From Paenibacillus mucilaginosus 3016 (GTDB lineage: Bacteria; Bacillota; Bacilli; Paenibacillales; NBRC-103111): DNA of 64,000 bases. The position numbers were made by a program, and so were the translations under genes. The number at the start of each line of letters is the position of its first letter. Position 1 is the stretch's first letter. The stretch spans positions 3,366,001 to 3,430,000 of the forward strand of contig NC_016935.1 in the NCBI RefSeq assembly GCF_000250655.1, read 5' to 3'. This document shows positions 1 through 8,452 of the stretch, one piece after another. The notes under the pieces were generated by a model. The model had not been told where the DNA came from. It saw only the letters and a program-made list of their open reading frames with translations, and made no database searches.

Positions 1-52
1 CGCGGAGAAGGCGGAGGAGCCGGAATCGGCCGCTCCCGGACGCGTGAAATAA
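1..52 (+). CDS. C-terminal tail of an upstream gene, probably Asp23/Gls24 family
   Basis: Only the last 16 codons and the TAA stop (50-52) lie in the window; the frame begins at base 2. The visible tail, AEKAEEPESAAPGRVK, is hydrophilic and gives no motif. The family guess rests on position: the next gene is amaP, which in Bacilli usually follows an Asp23/Gls24 (YqhY-like) gene downstream of accBC and before nusB-folD. That a coding frame ends here is fairly safe; the family is inference. Confidence 0.5.
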   Translation, partial: AEKAEEPESAAPGRVK

Positions 53-71
53 AAAAACGAGAATCCGGTTG

Positions 72-98
72 AACCCCCTGACGGAGCGTTTGGGGGTT
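72..98 (+). terminator. weak hairpin after the Asp23-like gene
   Basis: AACCCCC (72-78) pairs with GGGGGTT (92-98) around a 13-base loop. Only three T follow, so this may be a leaky terminator or attenuator between the Asp23-like gene and amaP rather than a full stop. Confidence 0.4.
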
Positions 99-130
99 TC
101 CTCCGTACTCGCGTAAAGGAGTCAGGAATC

Positions 131-691
131 GTGGTCAAAGTTCTCGACAGACTGCTGCTGTTTCTTTTTAGCATCGCCGTACTTCTCATCGCCATCGTGT
201 GCCTGTTCGGGGCATTCGGCCTGATTTCCTTGGATACCGCGGGCAATTTCCTGGTTAACGTCTACCGGGATCTCGATACGGCGGTGATCTTCATCGCATC
301 GGCCGTGGTGCTCGCTCTGCTTGCGCTGCGCTTCCTGTACCTGTCGGTGCGCCGGAGCAAGGGAACCGCACCGTCGATCGACCAGCGCACGGAGTTCGGG
401 GATATCCGCATCTCCATGGATACGGTGGAGAACCTCGCGCTGAAGGCGGCCGGACGCTCCCGCGGGGTGAAGGACCTGAGAGCACGGGTCAAGGTAAGCC
501 AGGCGGGGCTGGAGATCGTCGTCCGCGCCATCGTGGACGGGGAGAGCTCCATTCCGAACATGACCGAAGAGATGCAGTCGAACGTGAAGCGCCACATCGA
601 GGAGATTACGGGTATTCCGGTCGCTTTCGTGTCGGTGTTCATCGCGAACATTCAGCCGTCGTCCCCCACGTTCAAAAGTCGAGTCGAATAG
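131..691 (+). CDS. amaP: AmaP, membrane anchor of the Asp23 alkaline-shock protein
   Basis: A protein of 186 residues with two N-terminal membrane segments (about residues 5-30 and 46-70) followed by a soluble C-terminal domain, the layout of the AmaP family that tethers Asp23 at the membrane (established in Staphylococcus). The GTG start at 131 follows an AAAGGAG site at 115-121. The gene lies between a probable Asp23-family gene and a DUF2273 gene, the usual triad. The role in envelope stress is carried over from the family; no catalytic residues are expected. Confidence 0.75.
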   Translation: MVKVLDRLLLFLFSIAVLLIAIVCLFGAFGLISLDTAGNFLVNVYRDLDTAVIFIASAVVLALLALRFLYLSVRRSKGTAPSIDQRTEFGDIRISMDTVENLALKAAGRSRGVKDLRARVKVSQAGLEIVVRAIVDGESSIPNMTEEMQSNVKRHIEEITGIPVAFVSVFIANIQPSSPTFKSRVE

Positions 692-705
692 AGGTGAGCC
701 CCCGG

Positions 706-945
706 ATGTGGATGCGGGTATGGGAAGGCGTGTGGGAAGGCCACAGGGGCAAGACGCTCGGCGTGCTGGCGGGCAGCGCGCTCGGACTCATTTATTTGTT
801 CTTTGGCCTGTGGCGTATGTTAATCTTTGCCCTTATCGTATATACTGGATATTATATAGGGAAAAAGATGGACCGAGGCGAACCGGTGTTTCCCGCAGAA
901 GACACTTGGCGCTGGCTGATGGACAAATGGAGACTGTTCCGATAG
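706..945 (+). CDS. DUF2273 small membrane protein
   Basis: A protein of 79 residues with an amphipathic N-terminus, a double hydrophobic stretch (LGVLAGSALGLIYLFFGLW and the following LIFALIVYTGYY region) and a charged tail, typical of DUF2273 proteins encoded next to amaP and Asp23 genes. I chose the ATG at 706 because GAGGTGAG (691-698) sits seven bases upstream. A GTG at 694 in the same frame is possible but overlaps that site. Probably co-transcribed with amaP, since only 14 bases separate them. Molecular function is unknown. Confidence 0.7.
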   Translation: MWMRVWEGVWEGHRGKTLGVLAGSALGLIYLFFGLWRMLIFALIVYTGYYIGKKMDRGEPVFPAEDTWRWLMDKWRLFR

Positions 946-973
946 AATCCTTGGGATAGCCCCAAGGATTTTC
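946..973 (+). terminator. intrinsic terminator of the amaP-DUF2273 unit
   Basis: A perfect 10-bp stem, AATCCTTGGG (946-955) with CCCAAGGATT (961-970), five-base loop, then TTCTT. It starts directly after the DUF2273 stop codon. Confidence 0.85.
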
Positions 974-1065
974 TTATGGCCAGAGGGCAGATTAGACAGA
1001 CAGATGTAATGAGGGGCCGGGGTCCAAAGCGGAATCCAGGCTTACCACAGGAGGACGTAACGAGA

Positions 1066-1530
1066 ATGAGAAGAAGATTGGCCAGAGAACTGGCAGTCCA
1101 GAGTTTGTATCAACTGGAGATGAACGAAGTGACATCCGTGGACGCCATCGCCCATGTGGTAGAGGAAGCGCAGACGGAGGACGAGGGGCAGCTGACGCGA
1201 GAGCGCGACCAGATCGCCACGCCGGCCGTTCAGGAGCTGGTCGAGGGCACGGTGGCCCATAAGCGGCAGATCGACGGGCTTCTGTCGGATTACCTCAAGG
1301 GCTGGCAGATGGACAGGCTCTCCCGCGTGGACCGGCAGATTCTTCGTCTGGCGGCCTACGAGATGGTGTTCCGCGATGATGTACCGCCCAAGGTCGTGGT
1401 CAACGAGGCCATCGAGATGGCGAAGCACTTCGGCACGGACGAGTCGGGGAAGTTCGTCAACGGCGTGCTCGGCAAGATGATCAAGGATCTGGATACGCTC
1501 CGTAAGCCGGAATCCGCACCAGAAGCTTAA
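1066..1530 (+). CDS. nusB: transcription antitermination factor NusB
   Basis: NusB binds boxA RNA with S10 (NusE) and supports rRNA antitermination. The 154-residue all-helical protein begins MRRRLARELAVQSLYQLE and contains the typical SRVDRQILRLAAYEM and PPKVVVNEAIEMAKHFG segments; the length is near the family's norm. The start is the ATG at 1066, preceded by GGAGG (1050-1054); the frame is open further upstream, but that part overlaps the terminator region. folD starts 21 bases downstream, as in other Bacilli. Confidence 0.93.
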   Translation: MRRRLARELAVQSLYQLEMNEVTSVDAIAHVVEEAQTEDEGQLTRERDQIATPAVQELVEGTVAHKRQIDGLLSDYLKGWQMDRLSRVDRQILRLAAYEMVFRDDVPPKVVVNEAIEMAKHFGTDESGKFVNGVLGKMIKDLDTLRKPESAPEA

Positions 1531-1551
1531 CAGGGACGAGGAGGAGACGGA

Positions 1552-2418
1552 ATGTCTGCACAGGTAATCAACGGGAAAGAAATCGTCAGCGCGTACCGCG
1601 CCGAAATCAAGGAACAGGTGGATGCTCTCAAAGACCGCGGCGTTCAGCCCGGTCTTGCGGTCGTGATCGTCGGGGACGATCCGGCTTCACACGTGTATGT
1701 GCGCAACAAGGCAAAGGCCTGTGAGGAAGCGGGCATGCATTCCGAAGTGTACAAGCTGCCGGAAGCAACGCCGGAAGCGGAGGTGCTGGAGCTGATCGGA
1801 AAGCTCAACGCCGACGCTTCCATCCACGGCATCCTGGTGCAGTCGCCGCTGCCGAAGCACATCTCCGAGGAACGGATCGTCGAGAGCATCGATCCGCTCA
1901 AGGACGTCGACTGCTTCCACCCGGTGAACGTGGGCAATCTCATGATCGGCAAGGAAGGCCCTGCGCCTTGCACGCCTGCCGGCGTCATTGAGATCCTGAA
2001 GAAGATCGGCGTCGAGATCGCCGGCAAGCATGCGGTCGTGATCGGACGCAGCAACATCGTCGGCAAGCCGATGGCGATGCTCCTGCTCCGCGAGCATGCG
2101 ACGGTGACCGTCTGCCATTCGCGCACGCAGAACATGGAGGAGATCACCCGTCAGGCGGACATCCTCGTGGCGGCGGTAGGCCGTCCGAAGATGATCAACC
2201 GCAGCCATGTGAAGCCGGGCGCCGTGGTCATCGACGTGGGCATCAACCGCCTCGAGACCGGCAAGCTCGCCGGCGACGTCGATTTCGACGATGTGCTGGA
2301 CACGGCCGGCTGGATCACGCCGGTGCCGGGCTGCGTCGGACCGATGACGATTACGATGCTGCTGCGCAACACGCTTGAGTCGGCCCAGCGTACCGCGCAT
2401 ACAGAAGCGGTACGGTAG
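1552..2418 (+). CDS. folD: bifunctional methylenetetrahydrofolate dehydrogenase / cyclohydrolase FolD
   Basis: FolD interconverts 5,10-methylene-THF, 5,10-methenyl-THF and 10-formyl-THF with NADP. The 288-residue protein shows the substrate-binding YVRNKAKACEEAGM segment with the conserved Lys, the VQSPLPKHI motif, and the nucleotide-site signature GRSNIVGKPMAMLL; the C-terminal PVPGCVGPMTITMLL block is complete. GAGGAGGAGAC lies just before the ATG. It sits between nusB and xseA, the standard order. Confidence 0.96.
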   Translation: MSAQVINGKEIVSAYRAEIKEQVDALKDRGVQPGLAVVIVGDDPASHVYVRNKAKACEEAGMHSEVYKLPEATPEAEVLELIGKLNADASIHGILVQSPLPKHISEERIVESIDPLKDVDCFHPVNVGNLMIGKEGPAPCTPAGVIEILKKIGVEIAGKHAVVIGRSNIVGKPMAMLLLREHATVTVCHSRTQNMEEITRQADILVAAVGRPKMINRSHVKPGAVVIDVGINRLETGKLAGDVDFDDVLDTAGWITPVPGCVGPMTITMLLRNTLESAQRTAHTEAVR

Positions 2419-2424
2419 AGAGTC

Positions 2425-3825
2425 ATGGCTACGGTCAGGGACAATCCCGCGAAGGACAAGCAGGTCTATTCGATCAAGGAACTGAACCGCTTTATCAAGA
2501 TGCTGCTTGAAGGCAACAACCGGCTGCAGGATGTGTGGGTGCGGGGAGAGATCTCGAACTTCACCCACCACTCCTCCGGCCATATGTACTTTACTTTGAA
2601 GGATGCGGACAGCCGGCTGAAGAGCATCATGTTCGCCTCCTATAACCAGAGGCTCCCCTTCATTCCGAAAGAGGGCACCAAAGTACTGGCCTGCGGCAAT
2701 ATCTCGGTGTATGAGCGGGACGGGCAGTATCAATTCTACGTGACGCAGATGCAGCCGGACGGCATCGGCAGCCTGTACCTGGCCTTCGAGCAGCTGAAGA
2801 AGAAGCTCGAAGCCGAGGGGCTGTTCGATCCGCAGCGCAAGAAGGCGCTGCCGAAGTACCCCCGCAGCATCGGGGTCATTACCTCGCCTACGGGGGCGGC
2901 GGTGCGGGATATCATGATCACCCTGCAGCGCCGGTTTCCGAATGTGCCCGTCCTCCTGTATCCCGTACTGGTGCAGGGGAAGGGCGCGGCGCCTTCCATT
3001 GTGAAGGCGATTAAGGAAATGAATGCGCGTGCGGAAGCCGATGTGCTGATCGTCGGGCGCGGCGGCGGTTCGCTCGAGGAGCTCTGGGCGTTCAATGAGG
3101 AGATCGTGGCGCGGGCCATCGCGGCCTCGCGGATCCCGGTCATTTCGGCCGTGGGCCACGAAACGGACTTCACGATCGCCGACTTCGCCGCGGACCTGCG
3201 CGCCGCCACGCCGACCGCCGCCGCCGAGCTGGCGGTGCCCCACCACCTGGAGCTGAAGCAGCAGGTGGGGTACCTGCGCCAGGGGCTGCAGGCGGGGCTG
3301 AACAAGCAGCTCGAGCGCAGCCGCGAGAAGCTGAGAAGGCTGCAGCGCTCGCCGTACCTCACGGATCCGCGGCGGCAGCTGCTGCTGCACCCGGCCCAGC
3401 GGCTCGACCGTCTGCGGGAGCAGCTGGCCTTCAAAGCGGGGGCCCGGGTGACCCGGGCGCAGGAGCGGCTGATCCGCACGGAGCGGCGGCTGGCCTCGTT
3501 CAACCCGCGGGAGCAGGTCATCTACTCGCGGCGGCGGCTCGACACGGCCGAACGCCAGCTGAGGCAGGCGATGCAGGCCGAACTGAAGAAGAAGACCCAG
3601 GAACTCGTATCCGCGATGCGGCAGCTTGACGCGCTCAGTCCGCTGAAGGTCATGCAGCGGGGATACGGTCTCGTATATGACGAAAGAGAACAAGAGCTGG
3701 TGAAATCCGTCCGTCAGGTGCAGATTGGGGATATCTTGAAGCTGCGCCTCTCCGACGGCCGGATTGACTGCCATGTCTGGTCAATGGAGGAGAAACCGGA
3801 TGACAACGCAGGAAGCGACGCCTAG
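2425..3825 (+). CDS. xseA: exodeoxyribonuclease VII large subunit
   Basis: The large subunit of the single-strand-specific exonuclease VII. Residues of about 12-110 form the N-terminal OB-fold domain, followed by the catalytic domain with GRGGGSLEELW and GHETDFTIADFAADLRA, then a long Arg/Gln/Leu-rich coiled-coil stretch (about 275-400) that binds XseB subunits. The 466-residue length is normal. The start lies six bases after the folD stop, and the 3' end overlaps xseB by 26 bases, which suggests coupled translation. Confidence 0.95.
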   Translation: MATVRDNPAKDKQVYSIKELNRFIKMLLEGNNRLQDVWVRGEISNFTHHSSGHMYFTLKDADSRLKSIMFASYNQRLPFIPKEGTKVLACGNISVYERDGQYQFYVTQMQPDGIGSLYLAFEQLKKKLEAEGLFDPQRKKALPKYPRSIGVITSPTGAAVRDIMITLQRRFPNVPVLLYPVLVQGKGAAPSIVKAIKEMNARAEADVLIVGRGGGSLEELWAFNEEIVARAIAASRIPVISAVGHETDFTIADFAADLRAATPTAAAELAVPHHLELKQQVGYLRQGLQAGLNKQLERSREKLRRLQRSPYLTDPRRQLLLHPAQRLDRLREQLAFKAGARVTRAQERLIRTERRLASFNPREQVIYSRRRLDTAERQLRQAMQAELKKKTQELVSAMRQLDALSPLKVMQRGYGLVYDEREQELVKSVRQVQIGDILKLRLSDGRIDCHVWSMEEKPDDNAGSDA

Positions 3826-4048
3826 CTTTGAGCAGGCAATGGACCAGCTGGAGCGCATCGTAGCCCAGCTGGAGAGCGGCGATGTGCCGCTGGAGAAGGC
3901 GATCGAGCTGTTCCAGGAGGGGATGCGGCTGTCCCAGCTCTGCGGACAGAAGCTGGAGCAGGTCGAACGCAAGATCGAGATTCTGGTAGAACAGGAAGGC
4001 GGCATGGTCAAGAAACCGTTCTCGCCGGGTGAAGGGGAAGCGCGATGA
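3800..4048 (+). CDS. xseB: exodeoxyribonuclease VII small subunit
   Basis: An 82-residue helical-hairpin protein with the family core SFEQAMDQLERIVAQLE and LEKAIELFQEGM. Several copies coat the XseA coiled coil. The ATG at 3800 follows GGAGG (3786-3790) and lies inside the end of xseA; the upstream part of the open frame is not needed. The stop overlaps the ispA start as ATGA (4045-4048), so xseA-xseB-ispA is one unit. Confidence 0.93.
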   Translation: MTTQEATPSFEQAMDQLERIVAQLESGDVPLEKAIELFQEGMRLSQLCGQKLEQVERKIEILVEQEGGMVKKPFSPGEGEAR

Positions 4049-4950
4049 ATCCGGAAGCAGGCATCAAGGAATATATTGCGGCCCTGGCCGGCCGCATCGA
4101 AGACGAGCTGAAGACATCGCTGCCCGAGCAGTGGAGCGTACCGGGAGCCCTGAGGGAATCGGTCATGTACTCGCTGATGGCCGGGGGCAAGCGGCTTCGG
4201 CCGATTCTCGTTCTGGCGGCGGCGGAAGCGCTGCAGGGCCGGGCTGAAGCGGCCATGCCCGCCGCTCTTGCGGTGGAGATGATTCATACGTACTCCCTGA
4301 TTCACGACGATCTGCCGGCGATGGACAATGACGACTACCGCCGCGGGAAACTCACGAACCACAAGGTGTACGGCGAGGCGATGGCGATCCTGGCCGGCGA
4401 CGCTCTCTTGACGCACGCCTTCCATACGGCAGTGCAGGCAGCAAGACGTCACGGGGTGCCGGCCGATGTGGTCGTGGACATCGTGGAAGAGCTGGCGAAG
4501 CTGGCCGGCGCGCCGGGAATGGTGGGCGGCCAGGCGGCCGACATGCTTGGAGAGCAGGGGCTGACGAAGCTCGAGGAGCTCGAGTACATCCACCTGCACA
4601 AGACCAGCGATCTGATCGTGTTCTCGCTGAAGGCGGGAGGACGGATTGCGGGGGCGACAAGCGCCCAGCTTGACGCGCTGGAACGCTTCGGCACTTGTAT
4701 CGGTCTCGCGTTCCAGATCCAGGACGATATTCTGGACCTGATCGGAGACGAGCAGAAGCTGGGCAAGCCGGTGCAGAGCGATGTCAAGCAGGGCAAGGTA
4801 ACCTACCCTTACTTCATCGGGATCGAAGCGTCGGAAGCCAAGGTTGCGGAGCTGACCGCGGAAGCGAAGAGCGCGATTCTCGGCGGGGGATTCCCCGAGC
4901 CGCGGCGGCTTCTGGAGCTGGCGGATTACCTGATGAAGCGCGATCATTAG
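4045..4950 (+). CDS. ispA: polyprenyl (farnesyl) diphosphate synthase IspA
   Basis: Condenses IPP with allylic diphosphates to give farnesyl (possibly geranylgeranyl) diphosphate. The 301-residue protein has both aspartate-rich motifs: DDLPAMDNDD (first) and QIQDDILD (second), plus GGKRLRP for IPP binding. It overlaps xseB by four bases and precedes dxs, linking it to the isoprenoid supply. Chain length cannot be fixed from the sequence alone. Confidence 0.93.
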   Translation: MNPEAGIKEYIAALAGRIEDELKTSLPEQWSVPGALRESVMYSLMAGGKRLRPILVLAAAEALQGRAEAAMPAALAVEMIHTYSLIHDDLPAMDNDDYRRGKLTNHKVYGEAMAILAGDALLTHAFHTAVQAARRHGVPADVVVDIVEELAKLAGAPGMVGGQAADMLGEQGLTKLEELEYIHLHKTSDLIVFSLKAGGRIAGATSAQLDALERFGTCIGLAFQIQDDILDLIGDEQKLGKPVQSDVKQGKVTYPYFIGIEASEAKVAELTAEAKSAILGGGFPEPRRLLELADYLMKRDH

Positions 4951-4996
4951 AAGCAAATCAGCCAAACGTATGTACGGCTTCGGTGCCGCTTTGAAT

Positions 4997-5025
4997 TTGA
5001 GCCGCCGCTTGCCGTGTGCTATAAT
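4997..5025 (+). promoter_or_regulatory. SigA-type promoter for dxs
   Basis: TTGAGC (4997-5002), a 17-base spacer, then a perfect TATAAT (5020-5025). Transcription would start near 5032, leaving a leader of roughly 370 bases before the dxs GTG. Confidence 0.65.
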
Positions 5026-5212
5026 GACCACGTATGCGCTGTCACAACGCCTAAGCGGCCGGGGTGACCGGCGGACCTGATCTTTTTCCGTCCGGCTTGC
5101 CCTGGCGGAATGTATAAAGTGCAGGCTTCTGCCGCACACTGGATAAACCTGGCGTATATGGATGTAGTACGCCTGCGCGGCTCGCTTTGCGGAGTGCCTG
5201 CCGGCGGAAGTT

Positions 5213-5242
5213 CGTCTGCGGCCGAAGCGCAGTCGTTTTTTT
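5213..5242 (+). terminator. terminator-like hairpin inside the dxs leader
   Basis: CTGCG (5216-5220) pairs with CGCAG (5228-5232); the stem extends by two more pairs past a T-T mismatch and is followed at once by seven T (5236-5242). It lies between the dxs promoter and the start codon, so it could act as an attenuator. The rest of the 4951-5404 stretch holds short open frames without ribosome sites, and I recognise no known riboswitch in it. Confidence 0.45.
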
Positions 5243-5404
5243 GGAGATGGAATCAGCAATGGATACCGATTATGTTCATATTCAGGAAGGGAAGCTCCGG
5301 TTTCCCGGCAGTTCTTTGTCTTGCGTTCACCGGGCATCGTCTCGGCATCAAGCGGTAAGGCATCAGGCAATTACATTCCAACGACGGAAAGCGAGGGAAC
5401 AAGC

Positions 5405-7292
5405 GTGCTGCTCGATCAAATTCACGGGCCGGAAGATCTGAAATCTCTGACGGCTGAACAGCTGGAGCAACTGGCTGCGGAAACGAGACAGTTTCTTATC
5501 GAGAAGCTATCGGTCACCGGCGGTCACCTCGCGTCGAACCTTGGTGTTGTCGAGTTAACGATTGCTCTGCACTATTTGTTTGACAGTCCTACGGACAAAT
5601 TCATATACGATGTAGGCCATCAATCTTATGTTCATAAGATGCTGACAGGCCGGATGGGCCGGTTCGATACGCTCCGCAAATATCACGGGATGTGCGGCTT
5701 CGTCAAGCGTGCAGAGAGTGAGCATGACGTCTGGGAAGCCGGACACAGCAGCACTTCGCTCTCGGCGGCCATGGGCATGGCGGTCGCCCGCGATCTGAAC
5801 GGGGACGACAACCGCGTCGTCGCTCTGATCGGGGACGGCGCGCTCACCGGCGGGATGGCGCTCGAGGCGCTCAATCATATCGGCCACGAGAAGCGCAAGC
5901 TGATGGTCATCCTCAACGACAATGAGATGTCCATTGCGCCGAATGTAGGCGCCTTGAGCAATTATTTGGCGCGGATCCGCTCCGACCGCCATTACAAGAA
6001 AGCCAAGGAAGAAGTCGAGCATCTCATCAAGAAGGTGCCGGCCATCGGCGGAACGCTGGCCAAGACGGCCGAGCGGCTCAAGGACGCCTTCAAATACATG
6101 GTCGTCCCGGGCGTCTGGTTCGAAGAGCTTGGTTTGACCTACTTCGGTCCGATCGACGGGCACAACCTGCCGCTGCTGATCGAGACGCTGAAGCAGGCGG
6201 ACAAAGTGAACGGACCGGTGCTCGTACACGTGATCACGACCAAAGGGAAAGGCTACTCCCCGGCGGAAGCCGATTCGCACACCTGGCACGGCATTTCGCC
6301 GTACAAGATCGAATCCGGCCAGGTGCTGAAGACCGTCGGGCCGCCGATGTATACGGAAGTGTTCGGCAAGACGCTCATCGAGCTCGCCGAGCAGGATCCG
6401 CGGATCGTCGCCATCACGCCGGCCATGCCGGGCGGCTCCGGTCTGCTTCCGTTCGCGAAGCGGTTCCCGGACCGGATGTTCGATGTGGGCATAGCCGAGC
6501 AGCATGCCGCGACCTTCTCTGCGGGCCTGGCCACCATCGGCATCAAGCCGGTGTTCGCCGTCTACTCGACATTCCTGCAGCGTGCGTATGACCAGGTCGT
6601 ACACGACATCTGCCGCGCGAACCTCAACGTCATCTTTGCGATCGACCGTGCAGGCTTCGTCGGTCCGGACGGGGAGACGCACCACGGGGTCTACGATATC
6701 GCGTACCTGCGCAGCATCCCGAACATGGTGCTTATGATGCCGAAGGACGAGAATGAGCTGCGGCACATGATGAAGACGGCCGTGGGCTACAATGACGGCC
6801 CGATTGCCGTCCGCTATGCGCGGATCAACGGACTTGGGGTGTCGATGGAGGAGCCGATGAAGGACATCCCGATCGGCTCCTGGGAGGTAGTCCGTCCGGG
6901 CAGCGACGCAGTCATTCTGGCCGTCGGCCCGATGATTCCCGCCGCACTCGAGGCGGCTGAAGCCCTGGCCAAGGAAGGCACACAGGGTGCGGGTCGTCAA
7001 CGCGCGCTTCATCAAGCCGATGGACGAAGCGATGCTGCATGCGATCGCCAAGGAAGACATTCCGGTGATTACCGTAGAAGAAGGGACCCAGCTCGGCGGC
7101 TTCGGCAGCGGCGTACTGGAGTACTACTCCCTGCAGGGCATTTACGGCCTGCGTATCAAGCTGGTCGGCGTACCGGATTATTTCGTGGAACACGGCTCCG
7201 TCAAGGAGCAGCGTCAGGAAGTAGGCCTGACGGCCGAGCGGCTCGTTCAGGAACTGCAGACGCTCGTTCCCCGCAGGAGACAGCGCGCGTAG
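5405..7292 (+). CDS. dxs: 1-deoxy-D-xylulose-5-phosphate synthase, frameshifted near the 3' end
   Basis: Dxs joins pyruvate and glyceraldehyde 3-phosphate (TPP-dependent) in the first step of the MEP isoprenoid pathway. Visible: [13 protein letters not shown], the TPP motif GDGALTGGM with [10 protein letters not shown], and the pyrimidine-domain block [17 protein letters not shown]. The GTG at 5405 is the likely start, with GAGGGA upstream. At 6985-6987 the reading frame breaks: an extra base in CAGGGTG moves the conserved tail ([12 protein letters not shown], then [18 protein letters not shown]) into the next frame, ending at TAG 7290-7292. The protein would be about 628 residues, normal for Dxs. 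Since Dxs is normally essential and both parts are intact, a sequence error is more likely than decay. Confidence 0.88.
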
Positions 7293-7313
7293 CGCGCATT
7301 CAAGGAGCAATCG

Positions 7314-8150
7314 ATGTCAGGAGAAAAAATAGAGAAAGAACGGCTGGACGTCCTGCTCGTCGAGCAGGGCTATTACGAAACGCGGGAGAAGGCCAAGGCG
7401 GCGATCATGGCGGGACTCGTGCTTGTATCGGGCGAGCCGGTCGACAAGGCCGGCACAAAGGTGTCCCGCACCGCGCCGATCATCGTGAAGGGTGCGATCC
7501 ATCCGTATGTCAGCCGCGGCGGGCTGAAGCTCGAGAAGGCGCTGAAGACCTTCGGCATCCGTCTGGAAGGCGTGACGATGCTCGATATCGGCGCCTCCAC
7601 GGGCGGCTTCACCGACTGCGCCCTGCAGAACGGGGCGGCGTATGTGTATGCCGTCGATGTGGGATACAATCAGCTCGACTGGTCGCTGCGCAAGGATCCC
7701 CGGGTATGCGTCATGGAGCGGACGAACTTCCGCCACATGCAGCCCGGGGACCTGCCCGGCCCGGTGCCGTCTTTCGCCTCGATCGACGTCAGCTTCATCT
7801 CGCTGAAGCTCATTCTTCCGCCGCTAAAGGCGATTCTCGCTCCCGGCGGGGCGGTGGCCTGTCTGATCAAGCCGCAGTTTGAAGCGGGACGGGAGAAGGT
7901 GCCGAAGACCGGCGTCGTGAAGGAGCCCGAAGTACACAGGGAAGTGCTGGAGTCCGTGCTGGTATTTGCCCAGGAGGCCGGCTTCTCGGTTCAGGGACTA
8001 ACCTATTCGCCGATCAAGGGCGGGGAGGGCAATATCGAGTTTCTGGCTTATCTGATGAATACGGACGAGCAGGGGATCACCGGCGAGGCGCTCGGCCAGT
8101 GCATCCGGCAGGTTATACAAGAGTCGCAAAACATGCAGAGCTCATCTTAA
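7314..8150 (+). CDS. tlyA: TlyA family rRNA 2'-O-methyltransferase
   Basis: A 278-residue protein with an N-terminal S4 RNA-binding domain (about residues 6-65) and an FtsJ-type SAM methyltransferase domain, including [15 protein letters not shown] and the [12 protein letters not shown] segment. Family members add 2'-O-methyl groups to rRNA cytidines; the older hemolysin name is not functional evidence. AAGGAG (7302-7307) precedes the ATG. It lies between dxs and argR as in other Bacilli (yqxC). Confidence 0.9.
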   Translation: MSGEKIEKERLDVLLVEQGYYETREKAKAAIMAGLVLVSGEPVDKAGTKVSRTAPIIVKGAIHPYVSRGGLKLEKALKTFGIRLEGVTMLDIGASTGGFTDCALQNGAAYVYAVDVGYNQLDWSLRKDPRVCVMERTNFRHMQPGDLPGPVPSFASIDVSFISLKLILPPLKAILAPGGAVACLIKPQFEAGREKVPKTGVVKEPEVHREVLESVLVFAQEAGFSVQGLTYSPIKGGEGNIEFLAYLMNTDEQGITGEALGQCIRQVIQESQNMQSSS

Positions 8151-8165
8151 CGGATGAGTTTTTTT
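8141..8165 (+). terminator. intrinsic terminator at the end of tlyA
   Basis: CTCATC (8141-8146) pairs with GATGAG (8153-8158), followed by seven T (8159-8165). The stem overlaps the last codons of tlyA. Confidence 0.75.
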
Positions 8166-8199
8166 AAAATATAAGCATGGATACCTCACCGGGGCTGAT

Positions 8200-8440
8200 T
8201 CTGTAATCTTATATTTCTTCTAAACGCGCACCGTCCATATTGGGCGGTGAAGCCGTTTATCTTGAAGGTGTTTCGTCCTGAGAAGGACTACATAGGTGTT
8301 GAACTCATGAATAAGGGATCCATCCCCCAAGGTACGCCCGGTCACCAAGGCACCACTTCGAGCCATATCCGGGCGGTAGGATTTTGCAGTTGCAGGCAAC
8401 GTTCCTGACGGTTGTGCTTGGTCTGTAGAAATCTGGTGTC
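8200..8440 (+). other. structured intergenic stretch, possible RNA element
   Basis: The 302-base gap between tlyA and the next gene has no convincing gene but several inverted repeats: ACCGTCC with GGGCGGT (8230-8248), and CGCCCGG (8335-8341) with CCGGGCG (8369-8375) enclosing a C-rich segment, followed by GTTGC/GCAAC and CAACG/CGGTTG pairs (8389-8416). A 33-codon open frame begins at 8307 with only a weak AGGTG upstream. It could be a 5' leader of the downstream operon or a small RNA. I do not recognise the class. Confidence 0.3.
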
Positions 8441-8452
8441 GAGGTGATGCGC

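Noticed and set aside
1687..3774. 695-codon open frame on the minus strand across folD and xseA
   Set aside because: It is antisense to two certain genes, contains no recognisable domain and is His/Arg/Leu-rich, as expected for shadow frames in GC-rich DNA.
5110..5358. 82-codon frame in the dxs leader
   Set aside because: No ribosome site, crosses the terminator-like hairpin, composition unlike a real protein.
3781..5370. 529-codon minus-strand frame across xseB, ispA and the dxs leader
   Set aside because: Antisense to genes with complete motifs; no ribosome site or domain.
8307..8408. 33-codon frame in the intergenic region before the 8453 gene
   Set aside because: Only a weak AGGTG upstream and no recognisable sequence; the inverted repeats explain the stretch better. 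Not an arginine-rich leader peptide.
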